NCBI GenBank assembly: GCA_030601845.1
Contig: JAUWAY010000021.1
Location: 1 to 44,395, forward strand
DNA length: 44,395 bases
Reading direction: 5' to 3'
From: Phycisphaerae bacterium
GTDB lineage: Bacteria; Planctomycetota; Phycisphaerae; Sedimentisphaerales; Anaerobacaceae
This document shows, one piece after another, positions 24,301-34,223 of this stretch. Under the pieces are notes generated by a model. It searched no databases. It saw only the letters and a program-made list of their open reading frames with translations, and was not told the origin of the DNA. Every line of letters starts with the position of its first letter. Position 1 is the first letter of the stretch. A program made the translations under genes and the position numbers.

Positions 24301-25730
24301 GTATGTGCCTCCGCCTGCGATTCAATACTTAAAGGCAAATGCACCGCCATCTGGTCGCCATCAAAATCAGCGTTGAAGCCCTTGCACGCCAAGGGGTGAA
24401 GCATAATAGCATTGCCTTCCACAAGTACCGGCTCAAAGGCCTGAACGCCCATCCGATGAAGTGTCGGGGCTCGATTAAGCAATACCGGATGCTGATGAAT
24501 CACCTCCTCAAGAACATCCCAAACCTGCTCATCGCGCCTCTCAATCATCCGTTTTGCACTTTTTATCGTATCAGCTATCCCCTCTTGCTTGAGTTTACGA
24601 ATAATGAACGGCTGATACAGCTCCAATGCTATCTTCTTCGGCAGTCCACATTGATAAAGTTTCAGATTCGGTCCTACCACAATCACCGACCGAGCCGAGT
24701 AATCCACACGTTTTCCGAGCAGGTTCTCGCGGAATCGTCCCTGCTTTCCCTTAATCATATCGGTCAAGCTCTTCAGCGCTCGATTATTACTTCCAAGCAC
24801 GGGTCTTCTGCATCTTTGGTTGTCGAGTAGCGCATCAACGGCTTGTTGTAGCATTCTTTTTTCATTTCGAATAATGACCTCAGGTGCGTTTAGGTCGATG
24901 AGTTTTTTCAATCTGTTGTTTCGATTTATGATTCTTCTGTAGAGGTCGTTTAGGTCGCTGGTAGCGAAATTCCCTGATTCGAGCATCACCAGCGGCCTCA
25001 AATCCGGCGGGATTACCGGTATTACATCGAGTACGAACCATTCTGGCTTGTTTCTGCTGTTTTTGACGGCGTTTACGGTTTTTAGCCGTTTTGTGAGGTC
25101 TTTAATCTTCTGCTTGCTGCCGCTCTTGGCGATCTCTGCCCGCAACTCATCACTTTCGGCATCAAGGTCAAGCTTTGTCAAAAGTTCCTTTATGGCCTCA
25201 GCCCCGATTTGTGCCTTAAATTGATTTTGGTATTTTTCCGACGCCTGCCGGTATTCATCTTCGGTAAGGATTTGTCCTTTTCTTAAAGGAGTCTGTCCAG
25301 GTTCAGTAACGACATAATCCTGGAAGTAAATAATCTTTTCCAGACCTGCACTTTTCATAGCCAGTAACGTTCCGAGCCGATTCGGAATCGCCTTGAAAAA
25401 CCAGATATGTACAACTGGTGCTGCGAGATTGATATGTCCCATTCTTTTTCGTCGCACGCGGCTGTGGGTTACCTTCACCCCGCATCTGTCGCAAATTATC
25501 CCCTTAAACTTTGTCCCTTTATATTTCCCGCAGCCACACTCCCAGTCTCTCTCCGGCCCGAATATCCTCTCACAGAAAAGCCCATCTTTCTCCGGACGAT
25601 AAGTACGGTAGTTAATGGTCTCCGGCTTACGAACCTCACCAAAAGACCAACTGCGAATATCATTGGGACCGGCCAGACTAATCTTGACCGAACCGTAATC
25701 ATTAATACGATCGTAAATGGTTCCTAACAT
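21354..25730 (-). CDS. rpoC: RNA polymerase beta' subunit
   Basis: The beta' subunit carries the active-site magnesium. The 1458 residues start [20 protein letters not shown]. The N-terminal zinc site is Cys65, Cys67, Cys80 and Cys83. The catalytic motif [12 protein letters not shown] holds the three aspartates. A second zinc site lies in [11 protein letters not shown]. The bridge-helix and trigger-loop area includes [20 protein letters not shown]. The C-terminus ([20 protein letters not shown]) is an Ala/Glu-rich tail. It follows rpoB after 60 nt. Confidence 0.98.
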   Translation of the reverse strand: MLGTIYDRINDYGSVKISLAGPNDIRSWSFGEVRKPETINYRTYRPEKDGLFCERIFGPERDWECGCGKYKGTKFKGIICDRCGVKVTHSRVRRKRMGHINLAAPVVHIWFFKAIPNRLGTLLAMKSAGLEKIIYFQDYVVTEPGQTPLRKGQILTEDEYRQASEKYQNQFKAQIGAEAIKELLTKLDLDAESDELRAEIAKSGSKQKIKDLTKRLKTVNAVKNSRNKPEWFVLDVIPVIPPDLRPLVMLESGNFATSDLNDLYRRIINRNNRLKKLIDLNAPEVIIRNEKRMLQQAVDALLDNQRCRRPVLGSNNRALKSLTDMIKGKQGRFRENLLGKRVDYSARSVIVVGPNLKLYQCGLPKKIALELYQPFIIRKLKQEGIADTIKSAKRMIERRDEQVWDVLEEVIHQHPVLLNRAPTLHRMGVQAFEPVLVEGNAIMLHPLACKGFNADFDGDQMAVHLPLSIESQAEAHTLMMTTSNIFSPANGSPMVGPSQDMVMGNYYLTYMPDQHEQGTEEPGSNELAFKDTFEAIMAYELGRLNLQEKIKVRIDKEVVSDEAKQSRSGAKSRVIETTVGRCIFNDMLAEPMPFYNMTMSQKKVSRVISDCFKLAGSAKTVDLLDRIKDLGFKYATLAGLSFGITDLKIPEKKQEIIEETEKKVSKIHKNYQLGVLTEGERYNQVIDTWTHARVAVTNEMMRGLKEPVRRLEGETAEPRAVEDSRFVPGRRGRKMRYELNPIYLMSDSGARGSVDQIQQLAGMRALMAKPSGEIIETPIKSNFREGLSVLEYFSSTHGARKGLADTALKTANSGYLTRKLIDVAQNVIITVRECGTLQGITKGVVCRGEQIDVPLAQLIIGRTARDNIRNPMNDEMIVRENEVISPEGAEKIEDLGIDAIRVRSPLTCDSTFGICAKCYGWDMSTGKLVEEGLPVGIIAAQSIGEPGTQLTLRTFHTGGVAERAILEREQRATLAGVIQYRDINAIRFSSQDGTERVIALKRNGEIAILDEKSRELDRFKVPYGATVLVKDGQRVGAGVELFRWDPHRVPILAEVAGLIQLVDIAEGETIRIEEERKGQVDKPVVIEHKGDKHPQIIIEDTNGKILDVHYLPAGARIEVVEGQGVQAGQLLAHQPRATTGTQDITGGLPRVTEVFETRKPKDPAAMAEISGRVELVGGRRKGKMTIKIVSSSGMEKEHHVPRDRHLNVHTGDMAEAGDTLTDGPLVPHDILRIKGEEALQRYLTTEIQNVYRSQNVNINDKHIEIICAQMMRKVEIESVGDSTFLPSEIVDKFQFRRENERLANSVRITNVGDAPELGEGQIISRDDLGSINEKIETIGGTKAGGRKPKPATAKTLLLGITKASLQSESFIAAASFQETTKVLTWASLAGKIDRLYGLKENVILGHLIPAGTAFKPHLEMKVKHLAEAPLPKEFAEVSEAKEAEAKAEAAVKEALGID

Positions 25731-25765
25731 TTAAGGCCCCTTACAATTGATTATTTCCTCGTTTT

Positions 25766-25793
25766 CTGACTTCTGACTTCTGACTTCTGTCTA
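25766..25793. repeat. Heptamer array, rpoB-rpoC junction
   Basis: CTGACTT three times, then CTGTCTA, exactly in register. This is the cleanest array in the window. The last unit contains the rpoB stop codon (TAG, 25793-25791). Confidence 0.92.
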
Positions 25794-28700
25794 CAACGCA
25801 GTCCCTCCGAGACGTTTCTTCTCAAGCTGAATATTCAATCCCAATCCTCTTATTTCATTACACAATACATCAAAAGACAACGGCGTACCTGCTTCGAGAG
25901 TATTCTGTCCCTTAACCACTGATTCGTAAATTTTCGTTCGGCCCTCAACATCATCACTCTTAACCGTCAGCATCTCTTGGAGCATATAGGCTGCTCCGTA
26001 GCCTTCCAGAGCCCAGACTTCCATCTCACCGAACCGCTGTCCTCCCGTTCTGGCCTTACCGCCTAACGGCTGCTGCGTAATTAGACTATATGGCCCAGTC
26101 GCTCTGGCGTGAATCTTGTCATCAACAAGATGATGCAGTTTCATCATATAGATGTATCCTATGGTTGCTTCCTGGTCAAATGGCTCTCCTGTCCTGCCAT
26201 CATATAATTGGGTCTTTAAGGTTGGCAGGACATTCACAAAAAACTCATCATCCGGCGGCACGCGGCCCTCGTTTTCCAGCTCGGCGGCACGTTGGCTCAT
26301 AAGCTCGTTTGCTTCAGCCGTCAATTTCTGGATATCATCCTCGGTAGCACCATCGAACACGGGCGAAACAGCGGCAAAATCCAGCACCCTTGCCACCCAC
26401 CCAAGATGAGTTTCAAGAATCTGGCCAACATTCATCCGGCTTGGCACACCAAGAGGATTTAGCAATATGTCCAGAGGAGTGCCATCTTCCAAAAAGGGCA
26501 TATCCTCTTCCGGCATAATCTTGGCGATAACACCCTTATTGCCGTGGCGACCGGCCATTTTGTCACCTATTGACAGCGACCTTTTAGTTGCAACGTAAAC
26601 CTTCACCATCTCCAGCACGCCACTTGGCAGCTCATCGCCATGTTTCAACCGCTCAATCCTGCGATTGCCCTCTTCCTGAACCTCGCCAATCTTCACCCAG
26701 AATTTATCTTTGATTTTCTGAACATTTTCTCGAGCCAAGGCGGGCTTGACCCACTTAATATCAAAGTTCTCCACCTGCTCATAAATAACCTCATCATCGT
26801 CACTGACGCCGACTTTTTGACGTGTGGATGGATCGATAATAGTCACATCGACCTTCTCGTGAATCGCTTCGATCATCTGCCTGAATATCATACATTCTTT
26901 GGCTCTTATAGAGTTTTTCGTTTCCTTCATTTCCGCCCTCAGGGTGCTCTTTGCCTCTTCGCCGCCTGCGCCGCGCCTGGTGAATCGTTCTGCCTTTATC
27001 ACCACTCCCTCATATCCGCTTGGAACTTCAAGTGAGTCATTTTTGACATCTTCCCCGGCTCTGCCGAATATAGCGTGCAGCAGTTTTTCTTCAGGCGTCA
27101 GTTCTGTTTTGCTCTTTGGCACAACCTTACCTACCAGAATATCGCCGGGGCAGACCCTTGTTCCTTCGCGGATCACTCCGTGCTCATCAAGATTTCGCAG
27201 TGCCTTTTCGCCGATATTGGGAATATCACGGGTAAATTCTTCGCTTCCAAGGCGGGTCTCACGAACTTCTGCTGTGAATTCGTCTATGTGGATACTTGTG
27301 AAGCTGTCGTTTTTCACAAGTTTTTCACTGACAATAATCGCATCCTCAAAGTTAAAGCCATCAAAAGAGACAAATCCTACAAGTACATTCTTGCCAAGTG
27401 CTAATACGCCGCCAGATGTGCCTCCACCGTCCGCTAAAACCTGGCCGGTCTTAACCTTTTCACCGACCGCGACCATCGGCTTTTGATTAAGGCAGGTCCT
27501 TTCATTTAGCCCAACAAATTTGGCGAGCTTGTATTCATCGGTATGGTCAATGACTATGCGCTGCGAGTCCACAGCCGTAACCACGCCACTGCTCTTGGCA
27601 CGCACCACCATACTTGAGTTCTGTCCGACTATCGGCTCCATACCGGTGCCAACCAGAGGTGACTCTGTCACCAGCAGTGGAACCGCCTGACGCTGCATAT
27701 TCGAACCCATCAAAGCTCGGTTTGCATCGTCGTGCTCCAAAAACGGGATAAGAGACGCCGAAACACCAACAGTCTGTTTCGTTGAAACATCAACATAGTT
27801 AACATCCTGGCTGGCAACCTGAGCTAACTCCCCGTGTCTCATAGCCAGCACCATCCCCTTCTGAATTTTATTTGTCTCTTGGTCGAATGTGTTCGGGGCT
27901 GCAATTACAGACTTCATATCTTCATCGGCCCGCAAATAATCAACCTTGTCCGTGGCTTTACCATTTTCGACCCTTCGATAGGGGGTAAGCAAAAAACCGT
28001 ACTCGTCAATTGATGCAAATATCGCCAACGAGGCAATCAAGCCGATATTCGTCCCTTCAGGCGTTTCAATCGGGCAGATTCTGCCATAGTGGCTGATATG
28101 AACGTCCCGAACCTCAAAACCGGCCCGCCTCCTGTTCAGACCGCCCGGGCCAAGAGCTGATAGACGCCTCTCATGGGTCAACTGACTTAAAGCGTTCGTC
28201 TGGTCAACAACCTGGCTCAACTCACCACGACCAAAGAAATAGTTGATGCTGCTCGATACACTCTTGGAATTCACCAAATCTGCTATCTTCACCGCCTCCT
28301 CCGTATCCCTCCTTATGCTCATTCGTTCCTGAACAGTCTTGCGAAGCTTGAGCAGCCCTTTTCTGATTTCATCCCCGGCCAGCTCCTCAATTGTGCGCAA
28401 CTTCCTATTACCCAGATGGTCGATATCATCAACCCCAACAGCGGAAAACTGAGAGCTAAAATCTACAAACTGTGGTCTCTTTCCCTTTCCACTACTTCTC
28501 GCCTTAGGGTTCCGCAAGGCCATTATGTATTTCATCGTGTTGAGGAAGTCTTCGGGGCGAAGTGTCATCTCATTTTCGTCTACTTCCTGCTCAAACTTTC
28601 GATTCAATCTGAACCTGCCGATTCTGCCCAGGCGATAGCGGTTCACATCAAAAAACTTCTCAGCGAAGAAAGTCCTCGCCTTCTCCTCATTAAGAGGATT

Positions 28701-30215
28701 GCCGGGCCTTAGTCTCATATAAAACTTTAACAATGCCTGCTCGTGGCTCTGGCAGTCATCCTCAGCAAGGGTATTCAAAATAAGTGTGTCGCGTACCTGC
28801 TCGATAACTTCAACTGACTGACTATTTTCTATCGACGATTGACTATTGCTCTCCGCTTTAAGCTTTTCTTTAATAGTCTTAAACAAGCTTGCGGCAGGTT
28901 CGTCAATACGGAAGTGTCTTCGAAGCCTTTCTCTCAATTTCCATCTCGCATCTTCCTTACCCCCCGCAATCCCGATGTAGCCGTTGCTAATTCCCTTCTT
29001 CGTGTCATCAAAGTTTCGGTCACGGAAGAAGTAAATTCCCTGCTTGTTGCCTAGGATGTCTTTAGGAGGTAGCTTTGTTAGAGGTGCGTACCACACGCGA
29101 TCAGGATCAGCAACTGCAGATTCACATCTCTTGAGAATTGCACCAAGTACTTTGTTTTGTCGAACCCTTTGCTTTGCGGCTTGCGCTTGCTCTTTAATGC
29201 TTAGTTCTTTACGGAAGCTTAGTTCTTTATTGAAGCAAGGCCATTTGTGTCGTCTGTTATACGGGTGTTTGAGGAGAAGCACAGTTTCGAGTGCCTGCAA
29301 GTCGTCCTCATCAAGCTCAGAACCGTCCTCACCTTCAGTCACTACCCAAGTGTACTCCAAGTTGTTCTTGAAATGCTCTTTAGCAGCTTTAATTACTTTC
29401 TCTGGACTCCGCTCCCCCGAAGAAAGATTACTAGTCTGGATTAGATGCAGCCTGTCGCTGATTTGCGTGCCGGCTTTGACTACGATTTCGCCGGTCTCTG
29501 TGTCCACAATCGGCCCCACCGCCCACATAGTAGGTGTGAGTTTGTTAGTCGGAACAGTTTTCGTCGGGTAAAACAGACGCAGGATTTCCTCGGTGGTGCC
29601 GTAGGCCGGAGCTATTGCTCGTAGAAAAATGGTTGCCGGTATCTTGCTGGACTGGTCAATTTTCACAACCAAAACATCTTTGTGGGTTACACCTATCTCT
29701 ATCCAACTACCCCTTTCAGGTATGATTCTGCAGCCATGCAGAACCCTATCACCTTCCTTGCTCTCGATAAGAAAATCAACACCCGGGCTTCGGTGCAACT
29801 GGCTTACTATGACACGCTCAGCTCCATTGATGACAAACTCCCCGCCGCCTATCATAACGGGCATTTCGCCAAGATATATCGACTGCTCCGCCAAATCTTC
29901 CCCGTCTTTAGTTCGCAATCTACAACAGATTTTTAATGGATACCCGTAGGTCAGCCGTAGCTGTCGGCACTCAGTAGTGCTATAACGGGGTTTTTCAAGT
30001 TCATAGTACAGATATTCCAAGTGCATCGTCTTGTCATAGTTTTGGATAGGGAATATCTCACTAAACAGAGCTTCCAGTCCCACAGTCTTTCTTCTGGTCG
30101 GCATCACATCCTTTTGCAAAAAGTGATCGTAGCTTCTTCTCTGTATCTCTACCAAGTCCGAAATCTTAACGGCATCACGCACTTTTCCAAAATTGCGAAC
30201 GGTCTGTAAAGCCAT
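25791..30215 (-). CDS. rpoB: RNA polymerase beta subunit, with repeat-derived insertions
   Basis: The beta subunit forms much of the catalytic cleft. It has 1474 residues against 1342 in E. coli. The rifampicin pocket reads [20 protein letters not shown], and the residues equivalent to Gln513, Asp516, His526 and Ser531 are unchanged. The [25 protein letters not shown] motif is canonical. An N-terminal lobe region of ~250 residues is expanded relative to E. coli. Within it, [15 protein letters not shown] is encoded by heptamer repeats (28810-28851), and NKELS/RKELS by an 18-bp tandem duplication (29200-29235). Both keep the frame. Confidence 0.97.
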   Translation of the reverse strand: MALQTVRNFGKVRDAVKISDLVEIQRRSYDHFLQKDVMPTRRKTVGLEALFSEIFPIQNYDKTMHLEYLYYELEKPRYSTTECRQLRLTYGYPLKICCRLRTKDGEDLAEQSIYLGEMPVMIGGGEFVINGAERVIVSQLHRSPGVDFLIESKEGDRVLHGCRIIPERGSWIEIGVTHKDVLVVKIDQSSKIPATIFLRAIAPAYGTTEEILRLFYPTKTVPTNKLTPTMWAVGPIVDTETGEIVVKAGTQISDRLHLIQTSNLSSGERSPEKVIKAAKEHFKNNLEYTWVVTEGEDGSELDEDDLQALETVLLLKHPYNRRHKWPCFNKELSFRKELSIKEQAQAAKQRVRQNKVLGAILKRCESAVADPDRVWYAPLTKLPPKDILGNKQGIYFFRDRNFDDTKKGISNGYIGIAGGKEDARWKLRERLRRHFRIDEPAASLFKTIKEKLKAESNSQSSIENSQSVEVIEQVRDTLILNTLAEDDCQSHEQALLKFYMRLRPGNPLNEEKARTFFAEKFFDVNRYRLGRIGRFRLNRKFEQEVDENEMTLRPEDFLNTMKYIMALRNPKARSSGKGKRPQFVDFSSQFSAVGVDDIDHLGNRKLRTIEELAGDEIRKGLLKLRKTVQERMSIRRDTEEAVKIADLVNSKSVSSSINYFFGRGELSQVVDQTNALSQLTHERRLSALGPGGLNRRRAGFEVRDVHISHYGRICPIETPEGTNIGLIASLAIFASIDEYGFLLTPYRRVENGKATDKVDYLRADEDMKSVIAAPNTFDQETNKIQKGMVLAMRHGELAQVASQDVNYVDVSTKQTVGVSASLIPFLEHDDANRALMGSNMQRQAVPLLVTESPLVGTGMEPIVGQNSSMVVRAKSSGVVTAVDSQRIVIDHTDEYKLAKFVGLNERTCLNQKPMVAVGEKVKTGQVLADGGGTSGGVLALGKNVLVGFVSFDGFNFEDAIIVSEKLVKNDSFTSIHIDEFTAEVRETRLGSEEFTRDIPNIGEKALRNLDEHGVIREGTRVCPGDILVGKVVPKSKTELTPEEKLLHAIFGRAGEDVKNDSLEVPSGYEGVVIKAERFTRRGAGGEEAKSTLRAEMKETKNSIRAKECMIFRQMIEAIHEKVDVTIIDPSTRQKVGVSDDDEVIYEQVENFDIKWVKPALARENVQKIKDKFWVKIGEVQEEGNRRIERLKHGDELPSGVLEMVKVYVATKRSLSIGDKMAGRHGNKGVIAKIMPEEDMPFLEDGTPLDILLNPLGVPSRMNVGQILETHLGWVARVLDFAAVSPVFDGATEDDIQKLTAEANELMSQRAAELENEGRVPPDDEFFVNVLPTLKTQLYDGRTGEPFDQEATIGYIYMMKLHHLVDDKIHARATGPYSLITQQPLGGKARTGGQRFGEMEVWALEGYGAAYMLQEMLTVKSDDVEGRTKIYESVVKGQNTLEAGTPLSFDVLCNEIRGLGLNIQLEKKRLGGTAL
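28810..28851. repeat. Heptamer array inside rpoB
   Basis: Six units in register (TCAACTG, ACTGACT, ATTTTCT, ATCGACG, ATTGACT, ATTGCTC) encode the Ser/Asn/Gln-rich segment between KEKLKAE and IEQVRD. The array length (42 bp) is a multiple of both 7 and 3. Confidence 0.8.
29200..29235. repeat. 18-bp tandem duplication inside rpoB
   Basis: Two copies of an 18-bp unit (29200-29217, 29218-29235), identical except for two bases, encode FNKELS and FRKELS in frame. Confidence 0.88.
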
Positions 30216-30235
30216 CTTCCAGTCCTCGCTTTAAC

Positions 30236-30263
30236 CGTATTTCGTAGCTCGAATTTGCTATTT
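30236..30263. repeat. Degenerate heptamer array, rplL-rpoB spacer
   Basis: Four related units (CCGTATT, TCGTAGC, TCGAATT, TGCTATT), more worn than the others. Confidence 0.5.
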
Positions 30264-30288
30264 TGTTTTTCTCTTTACGCGACACACA

Positions 30289-30783
30289 TCACGAGATTTC
30301 AACCACTGCACCCACTGCTTCAAGCTGCCCCTTGGCCGCTTCCGCCTCTTCTTTACTCAGGCCTTCTTTGACCGGACGGGGAACATTGTCCACAAGGTCC
30401 TTGGCTTCTTTTAATCCCAATGCAGTCAAGGCTCTAACTTCTTTGATAACCTGAATCTTCTTATCACCGAATTCTTTCAGGATTACATCAAAGCTGGTCT
30501 TCTCTTCGGCTTCCTCCGCCTGGCCTTGTGCAGCAGGACCGGCTACGGAAACAACCCCACTGGCAGCCGGCTCAATACCATATTCCTCCTTGAGATAATC
30601 ACCAAGCTCTTTCGCCTGCATCAATGTCAGTTTGACTATGTCGTCACCAAGCTTCTTAATCTTACTGCTCCACTTTTTTGTCTCTTCAGCTTCCTGCGCT
30701 CCCGCTTCAGGGGAACCCTGCGCCTCTTTCATCTTCTTGGTTTCCTTTGCCTTCTTGTTTTCTTCCGCTTGTTCTTCTGCCAT
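30289..30783 (-). CDS. rplL: 50S ribosomal protein L7/L12 (bL12) with N-terminal extension
   Basis: bL12 forms the mobile stalk that recruits translation GTPases. The 164 residues exceed the usual ~125. The C-terminal factor-binding domain ([20 protein letters not shown], then [20 protein letters not shown]) and the Ala/Gly hinge ([19 protein letters not shown]) are normal. The first ~38 residues are a highly charged Lys/Glu extension ([13 protein letters not shown]) before the dimerisation helices. It lies directly after rplJ. Confidence 0.97.
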   Translation of the reverse strand: MAEEQAEENKKAKETKKMKEAQGSPEAGAQEAEETKKWSSKIKKLGDDIVKLTLMQAKELGDYLKEEYGIEPAASGVVSVAGPAAQGQAEEAEEKTSFDVILKEFGDKKIQVIKEVRALTALGLKEAKDLVDNVPRPVKEGLSKEEAEAAKGQLEAVGAVVEIS

Positions 30784-30829
30784 CTCTTTTAACTCCTATC
30801 AGCTAACACCTGGTGGTAGCCGAGGGTCT

Positions 30830-30855
30830 CCATTTTGCAATACGTTGCAAAATGG
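30830..30855. repeat. Dispersed palindrome, copy 1
   Basis: CCATTTTGCAA and its exact complement TTGCAAAATGG flank the 4-nt loop TACG. The palindrome lies in the rplJ-rplL spacer. A near-identical element lies at 40026-40053 in the opposite orientation (loop CGTA). Confidence 0.9.
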
Positions 30856-30917
30856 CAGCCCCGAAACTCCGCCGTTTCGTTTAACCCATTACAGGGACAA
30901 CCACACAAGCTACACTA

Positions 30918-30945
30918 TTTCGCATCTCGTACCTCACCTCACCTT
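30918..30945. repeat. Heptamer array, rplJ-rplL spacer
   Basis: Units TTTCGCA, TCTCGTA, CCTCACC and TCACCTT, in register up to the rplJ stop codon. Confidence 0.65.
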
Positions 30946-31479
30946 TCAGGCTGCTTCTTTTTCGCTCCTCTCAGCGATAGTCTTTATACAACCCGTGATA
31001 ACTCCTGCAGCAACGCTGATGGCACCGGTCAACCTTGTCGCGGGCGACTGTGCCAGGATGACAATCTTACCCTGCAATTCTGCTCGCGTTGGCATTTTCG
31101 AAAGTCCTTCTGCCGCCTCGGCATCAAATACTGAACCATCCAGGAAAGCCCCCTTAATCTCTACCACCGGAATCTTTTTGCTCCACTCAGCCAGCTCTTT
31201 CGCAACGTCAACAATGCTGTCGCCGCCATAAGCAATAGCGCAGGGGCCGCTGAACAGAGCCGCCGCCGGTTCCATCTGGCGATTACACAATGCCTTTTTA
31301 AACAATGAATTCCTGACCACTGATAATTTGATACCTTTTTCTTTAAGCTCGCCGCGCATCAGGTTGTTATCAACACCGTCAACACCTCTGGTACTGACAA
31401 CCAGAAAATCATTAATGCCTTCATCGATAATTTTCTTTTCCAGTTCCGCCTGCAGTAACTCTTTCACGTATTTGCTCAT
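30946..31479 (-). CDS. rplJ: 50S ribosomal protein L10 (uL10)
   Basis: uL10 is the base of the L12 stalk and in E. coli represses the rplJL genes. The 177 residues start [20 protein letters not shown], contain the rRNA-binding domain ([13 protein letters not shown]) and end in the helix that binds L12 dimers ([15 protein letters not shown]). Order rplA-rplJ-rplL is standard. Confidence 0.97.
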   Translation of the reverse strand: MSKYVKELLQAELEKKIIDEGINDFLVVSTRGVDGVDNNLMRGELKEKGIKLSVVRNSLFKKALCNRQMEPAAALFSGPCAIAYGGDSIVDVAKELAEWSKKIPVVEIKGAFLDGSVFDAEAAEGLSKMPTRAELQGKIVILAQSPATRLTGAISVAAGVITGCIKTIAERSEKEAA

Positions 31480-31497
31480 CTTCTCACCTTGTCCCGT

Positions 31498-31553
31498 CTA
31501 TCGTGGCTCGTCGCTCGTGACGCGAGTCACGGAGCACGGGTCACGTACTCACT
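31498..31553. repeat. Inverted heptamer array, rplA-rplJ junction
   Basis: Eight units in register. The left half (CTATCGT, GGCTCGT, CGCTCGT) is mirrored on the other strand by the right half (GTCACGG, AGCACGG, GTCACGT), giving an imperfect 20-bp palindrome around GCGA. It contains the rplA stop codon and the residues VST before it. Confidence 0.85.
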
Positions 31554-32218
31554 GTTATGTTCGGGCTCATCGTCGCAGATATGCACATTTTCTTGATATA
31601 TGCGCCTTTCGCCGCTGCCGGTTTAATCTTCTTTATATGCGAGACAAAGGCCTCGATATTGCCGATCAGCTTCTCATTCTCGAAGCTTCGCTTGCCGACT
31701 ACTACGTGGACATTACCGCCCGCGTCATTTCTAAACTCGACCTTGCCTGCAGCAAATTCAGCTACAGCGGTCGTGACATCGGCAGTTACTGTGCCGTTTT
31801 TCGGCGAAGGCATCTTCCCTTGAGGCCCAAGAATTCGGCCGAGCTTACCAACCTTGCTCATCACCTTCGGCGAGGCAATAGCCACATCGAAATCCATCCA
31901 GCCATCCGAGACCTTCTTTATCAGCTCATCGCAGCCGGCCTCAATGGCACCGGCCTGCTTGGCTGACTCGACGTCCGAATCCTCGCAGAAAGCGATGACT
32001 TTTTTCTGCTTACCTATCCCGTGAGGCAAAGATATTGAGCCCCGAACCAACTGGTCGGCCTGCTTCGGGTCAATACCCAAATGCAGCACGCATTCTATGC
32101 TCTGGTCGAACTTCACCGAATTAAACAATTTGACCCTTTCGACCGCCTCGGCCAAACTCATCGGCTCTTTGCTCGCCTGCTGCAATTCTTTCCTATATCT
32201 TTTGCTTCTAACTGCCAT
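31541..32218 (-). CDS. rplA: 50S ribosomal protein L1 (uL1)
   Basis: uL1 forms the mobile L1 stalk that releases E-site tRNA, and in E. coli it represses the L11 operon. The 225 residues start MAVRSKRYRKELQQASKEP and contain the conserved GRILGPQGKMPSPKNGTVT and FRNDAGGNVHVVVGKRSF. The last three residues, VST, are encoded by the array at the 3' end. Confidence 0.97.
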   Translation of the reverse strand: MAVRSKRYRKELQQASKEPMSLAEAVERVKLFNSVKFDQSIECVLHLGIDPKQADQLVRGSISLPHGIGKQKKVIAFCEDSDVESAKQAGAIEAGCDELIKKVSDGWMDFDVAIASPKVMSKVGKLGRILGPQGKMPSPKNGTVTADVTTAVAEFAAGKVEFRNDAGGNVHVVVGKRSFENEKLIGNIEAFVSHIKKIKPAAAKGAYIKKMCISATMSPNITVST

Positions 32219-32264
32219 ATCTCACATCTCGTATTGCGTACAGCTTACGTTCAATAATCAATAG
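32216..32264. repeat. Heptamer array, rplK-rplA spacer
   Basis: Seven units in register (CATATCT, CACATCT, CGTATTG, CGTACAG, CTTACGT, TCAATAA, TCAATAG), starting on the rplA start codon. The rest of the 225-bp spacer (32265-32443) holds degenerate CTAAAGT-type and TCGATGC-type words and no gene. A minus-strand frame through it (32447-32208) is not convincing. Confidence 0.75.
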
Positions 32265-32443
32265 TGAGCTAAAGTACCTAAAGTTGCCCAGTTGTTGTAG
32301 AAGCTTGTTTCTTGGTGTCGAAGCTGGTATCGAGGGTGGAAGCTCGACGTTGGATGCTCGAAGAAAAGCGAGTTTCTTTTCTTCTATGACAAGCATCGAT
32401 ACGAGCATCGACAACCTTAAACGAAAACTGCACTTTAGGCACT

Positions 32444-32872
32444 TCACTCATCAATTATATCTACACCCATACTTTGTGCGGTACCTCTGATAATTTTCTC
32501 GGCCTGTTCCAAGTCGTATGCGTTCAAATCCTTGAATTTAGTCTCAGTGATTTTTCGCAGTTGCTCGGCGGTGATTTTACCAACCTTCTCCTTATTTGGA
32601 ACGCCACTTCCTTTTGCGATTTCGGCCGCTTGTTTCAGCAGTACCGCTGCCGGTGGACTTTTGACCTCAAAGGTGAAACTTTTGTCCTTATAGACGGTTA
32701 TTACAACCGGCACAATTGTTCCGTTAAGCTCTTTAGTTCGTTCGTTGAACTGCGAGACGAACTGACCAATATTAAGGCCGTGTTGACCCAGTGCCGGCCC
32801 TATCGGCGGCGCAGGTGTCGCCTGCCCACCAGACGCCTGCAATTTAATCTTTACCACTACTTCCTTGGCCAT
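32444..32872 (-). CDS. rplK: 50S ribosomal protein L11 (uL11)
   Basis: uL11 binds the GTPase-associated centre and is the thiostrepton-site protein. The 142 residues show [20 protein letters not shown], with the conserved prolines of the N-terminal domain, and the C-terminal rRNA-binding domain ending [14 protein letters not shown]. Length and position after nusG are normal. Confidence 0.98.
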   Translation of the reverse strand: MAKEVVVKIKLQASGGQATPAPPIGPALGQHGLNIGQFVSQFNERTKELNGTIVPVVITVYKDKSFTFEVKSPPAAVLLKQAAEIAKGSGVPNKEKVGKITAEQLRKITETKFKDLNAYDLEQAEKIIRGTAQSMGVDIIDE

Positions 32873-32913
32873 TATTAACCTTTATATCGTATATCACCTT
32901 ACGCAGTGCCGAT

Positions 32914-33456
32914 TCATATTTTTTCGATCTGCCAATACTCTAATTCCAGCGGCGTGCTTCGACCAAATATCGTAACAATTACTTTCACAAGCCCGCGCGC
33001 GGTATCAATTAAATCCACCGTACCTTCAAAGTTCTCAAAGGCACCTTCTTGAACCTTAATACGATCACCTTTCTTAAACTCAACCTTGATACTCGGGGCC
33101 TCCTCAGGCCGCTCCGCCTCTAAAAGCATCTTGGCTACATCCGTATCCCGCATCGGTGTCGGGATCCCTTCCGTGCCGATTAAATCCCCAACGTCAGAGG
33201 TTTCCTTAATCATAAACCAGACCTTTTCCGGGACCCGCCCATCCTCGGTCGGCTCCAGCTCCACAAAAACATACCCGGGATACAGCTTCCGCTTATGAAC
33301 TGTTTGCTTGTGGCCGCGGATACGCTTAACGTGCTCAACAGGAACCTCTATCCTGCCAAGCACTTCACTTAACCCCCCCATCCCTACTTTCTGTAAAAGA
33401 GCTTCTTTGACCTGCAGTTCTTTATTCGCCGCAACTCGCAAAACATACCACCGCAT
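32914..33456 (-). CDS. nusG: Transcription elongation/antitermination factor NusG
   Basis: NusG binds RNA polymerase and couples it to ribosomes or Rho. The 180 residues have the NGN domain (WYVLRVAANKELQVKEALL, then KLYPGYVFVELE) and a C-terminal KOW domain (FKKGDRIKVQEGAFENFEGTV). It follows secE with 30 nt, as in most bacteria. Confidence 0.97.
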   Translation of the reverse strand: MRWYVLRVAANKELQVKEALLQKVGMGGLSEVLGRIEVPVEHVKRIRGHKQTVHKRKLYPGYVFVELEPTEDGRVPEKVWFMIKETSDVGDLIGTEGIPTPMRDTDVAKMLLEAERPEEAPSIKVEFKKGDRIKVQEGAFENFEGTVDLIDTARGLVKVIVTIFGRSTPLELEYWQIEKI

Positions 33457-33486
33457 AGTAACGCCTATAAATAAATTACGAACCGA

Positions 33487-33891
33487 CTAAACGCCAATAA
33501 CTTCGTTAAAAAACAGCCGAAAGCCGAAATCCGCCACTCCAAGAAGCGTAGCCATAACAATCACAACTATAATAACGATAAACGTCGAAACCGCTATTTC
33601 CTTCCTGCTTGACCAGCTAACCTTTTTCATTTCGCCTTCAGCGGAGATCATAAAATCTGCAATGGATTGCTTATTTACCAACAAGAATATCAAAAGGCAC
33701 AAGGCAACAAACAAGCCCGCCGGCACCATAGTCGCAATCAACAATGTTGCCTGCTTGCTCAGACCCCATTCAGCGCCTTCCAATTTTATGTAAAGCTGCC
33801 AGCAACCTAATCCTGCGATTATCGCTGCGCCAAAAGCACTGCACAGTCTCGTGTATTTACCCTGGCCACGCTTATAAATATCAAACACCAT
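33487..33891 (-). CDS. secE: Preprotein translocase subunit SecE
   Basis: SecE clamps SecY in the membrane. The 134 residues have three hydrophobic segments: AAIIAGLGCWQLYI, LLIATMVPAGLFVALCLLIF and the C-terminal TFIVIIVVIVMATLLGVA. The amphipathic SecE signature (GEMKKVSWSSRKEIAVST) lies before the last one. Many bacteria keep only the last helix, so this is a long form. Its place between tRNA-Trp and nusG supports the call. Confidence 0.95.
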   Translation of the reverse strand: MVFDIYKRGQGKYTRLCSAFGAAIIAGLGCWQLYIKLEGAEWGLSKQATLLIATMVPAGLFVALCLLIFLLVNKQSIADFMISAEGEMKKVSWSSRKEIAVSTFIVIIVVIVMATLLGVADFGFRLFFNEVIGV

Positions 33892-33894
33892 TAT

Positions 33895-33964
33895 TTCGTC
33901 TCTCGTCCCTCAGTCGTATGTCAGATGTCAGATTTCTCTGTCTTCTGATTTCTGTCTTCTGTCC
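33895..33964. repeat. Ten-unit heptamer array, secE-tRNA-Trp spacer
   Basis: Exactly ten units (70 bp) in one register. The first half is of TTCGTCT/CTCGTCC/GTATGTC type and the second of AGATTTC/TCTGTCT/TCTGATT type. It fills the whole space between the tRNA and the secE start. Confidence 0.9.
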
Positions 33965-33968
33965 AAAG

Positions 33969-34041
33969 CAGGCCAGGAGGGAATTGAACCCCCAACCTTC
34001 GGTTTTGGAGACCGATGCTCTGCCAATTGAGCTACTGGCCT
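33969..34041 (-). tRNA. tRNA-Trp (CCA)
   Basis: A 73-nt cloverleaf with acceptor AGGCCAG/CTGGCCT, discriminator G73 and the anticodon loop CTCCAAA, so the anticodon is CCA. No CCA tail is encoded. A tRNA-Trp ahead of secE-nusG is a common arrangement. Confidence 0.97.
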
Positions 34042-34087
34042 ATCCAATCAACTATTGATTTTGGAGTGCCTAAAGTAACAGCAAAGC

Positions 34088-34167
34088 TGTCATTCTGAGC
34101 GTAACGAAGTGAAGCGAAGAATCTCTCTTATTCCAGGGCCAGATGCTTCGCTGCGCTCAGCATGACA
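34088..34167. repeat. Dispersed inverted element of the GTCATTCTGAGC type
   Basis: The left arm starts TGTCATTCTGAGCG and ends GAAGCGAAGAATCT. The right arm (AGATGCTTCGCTGCGCTCAG, then CATGACA) is its inverted copy, apart from a ~10-nt insertion and single changes. It lies between rpmG and tRNA-Trp. Palindromes with this wording are familiar from many environmental bacteria. Confidence 0.8.
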
Positions 34168-34176
34168 TGATTACTT

Positions 34177-34222
34177 TTTAACTTTAGTTCACTTTAGCTC
34201 ACTTTAGGCACTTTAGTTCACT
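34177..34222. repeat. Decamer repeat (CACTTTAGTT type)
   Basis: Four to five copies of a ~10-bp unit (AACTTTAGTT, CACTTTAGCT, CACTTTAGG, CACTTTAGTT), just downstream of rpmG on its strand. Related words occur at 34056-34077 and 32262-32287. Confidence 0.8.
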
Positions 34223-34223
34223 T

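Noticed and set aside
28190-28260. Natural rifampicin resistance suggested by changed residues in RpoB
   Set aside because: The positions most often linked to resistance (Gln513, Asp516, His526 and Ser531 equivalents) are unchanged. The differences present (Val for Phe514, Thr for Asn518) are not enough to claim resistance.
30835-31134. Small plus-strand frame starting MQYVAKWQP
   Set aside because: The start is the dispersed palindrome and the rest is antisense to rplJ. The same QYVAKW peptide appears at the other palindrome copy.
32208-32447. A 79-codon minus-strand frame between rplK and rplA
   Set aside because: It runs through degenerate repeat words in the spacer, overlaps the rplA start, and has no family similarity.
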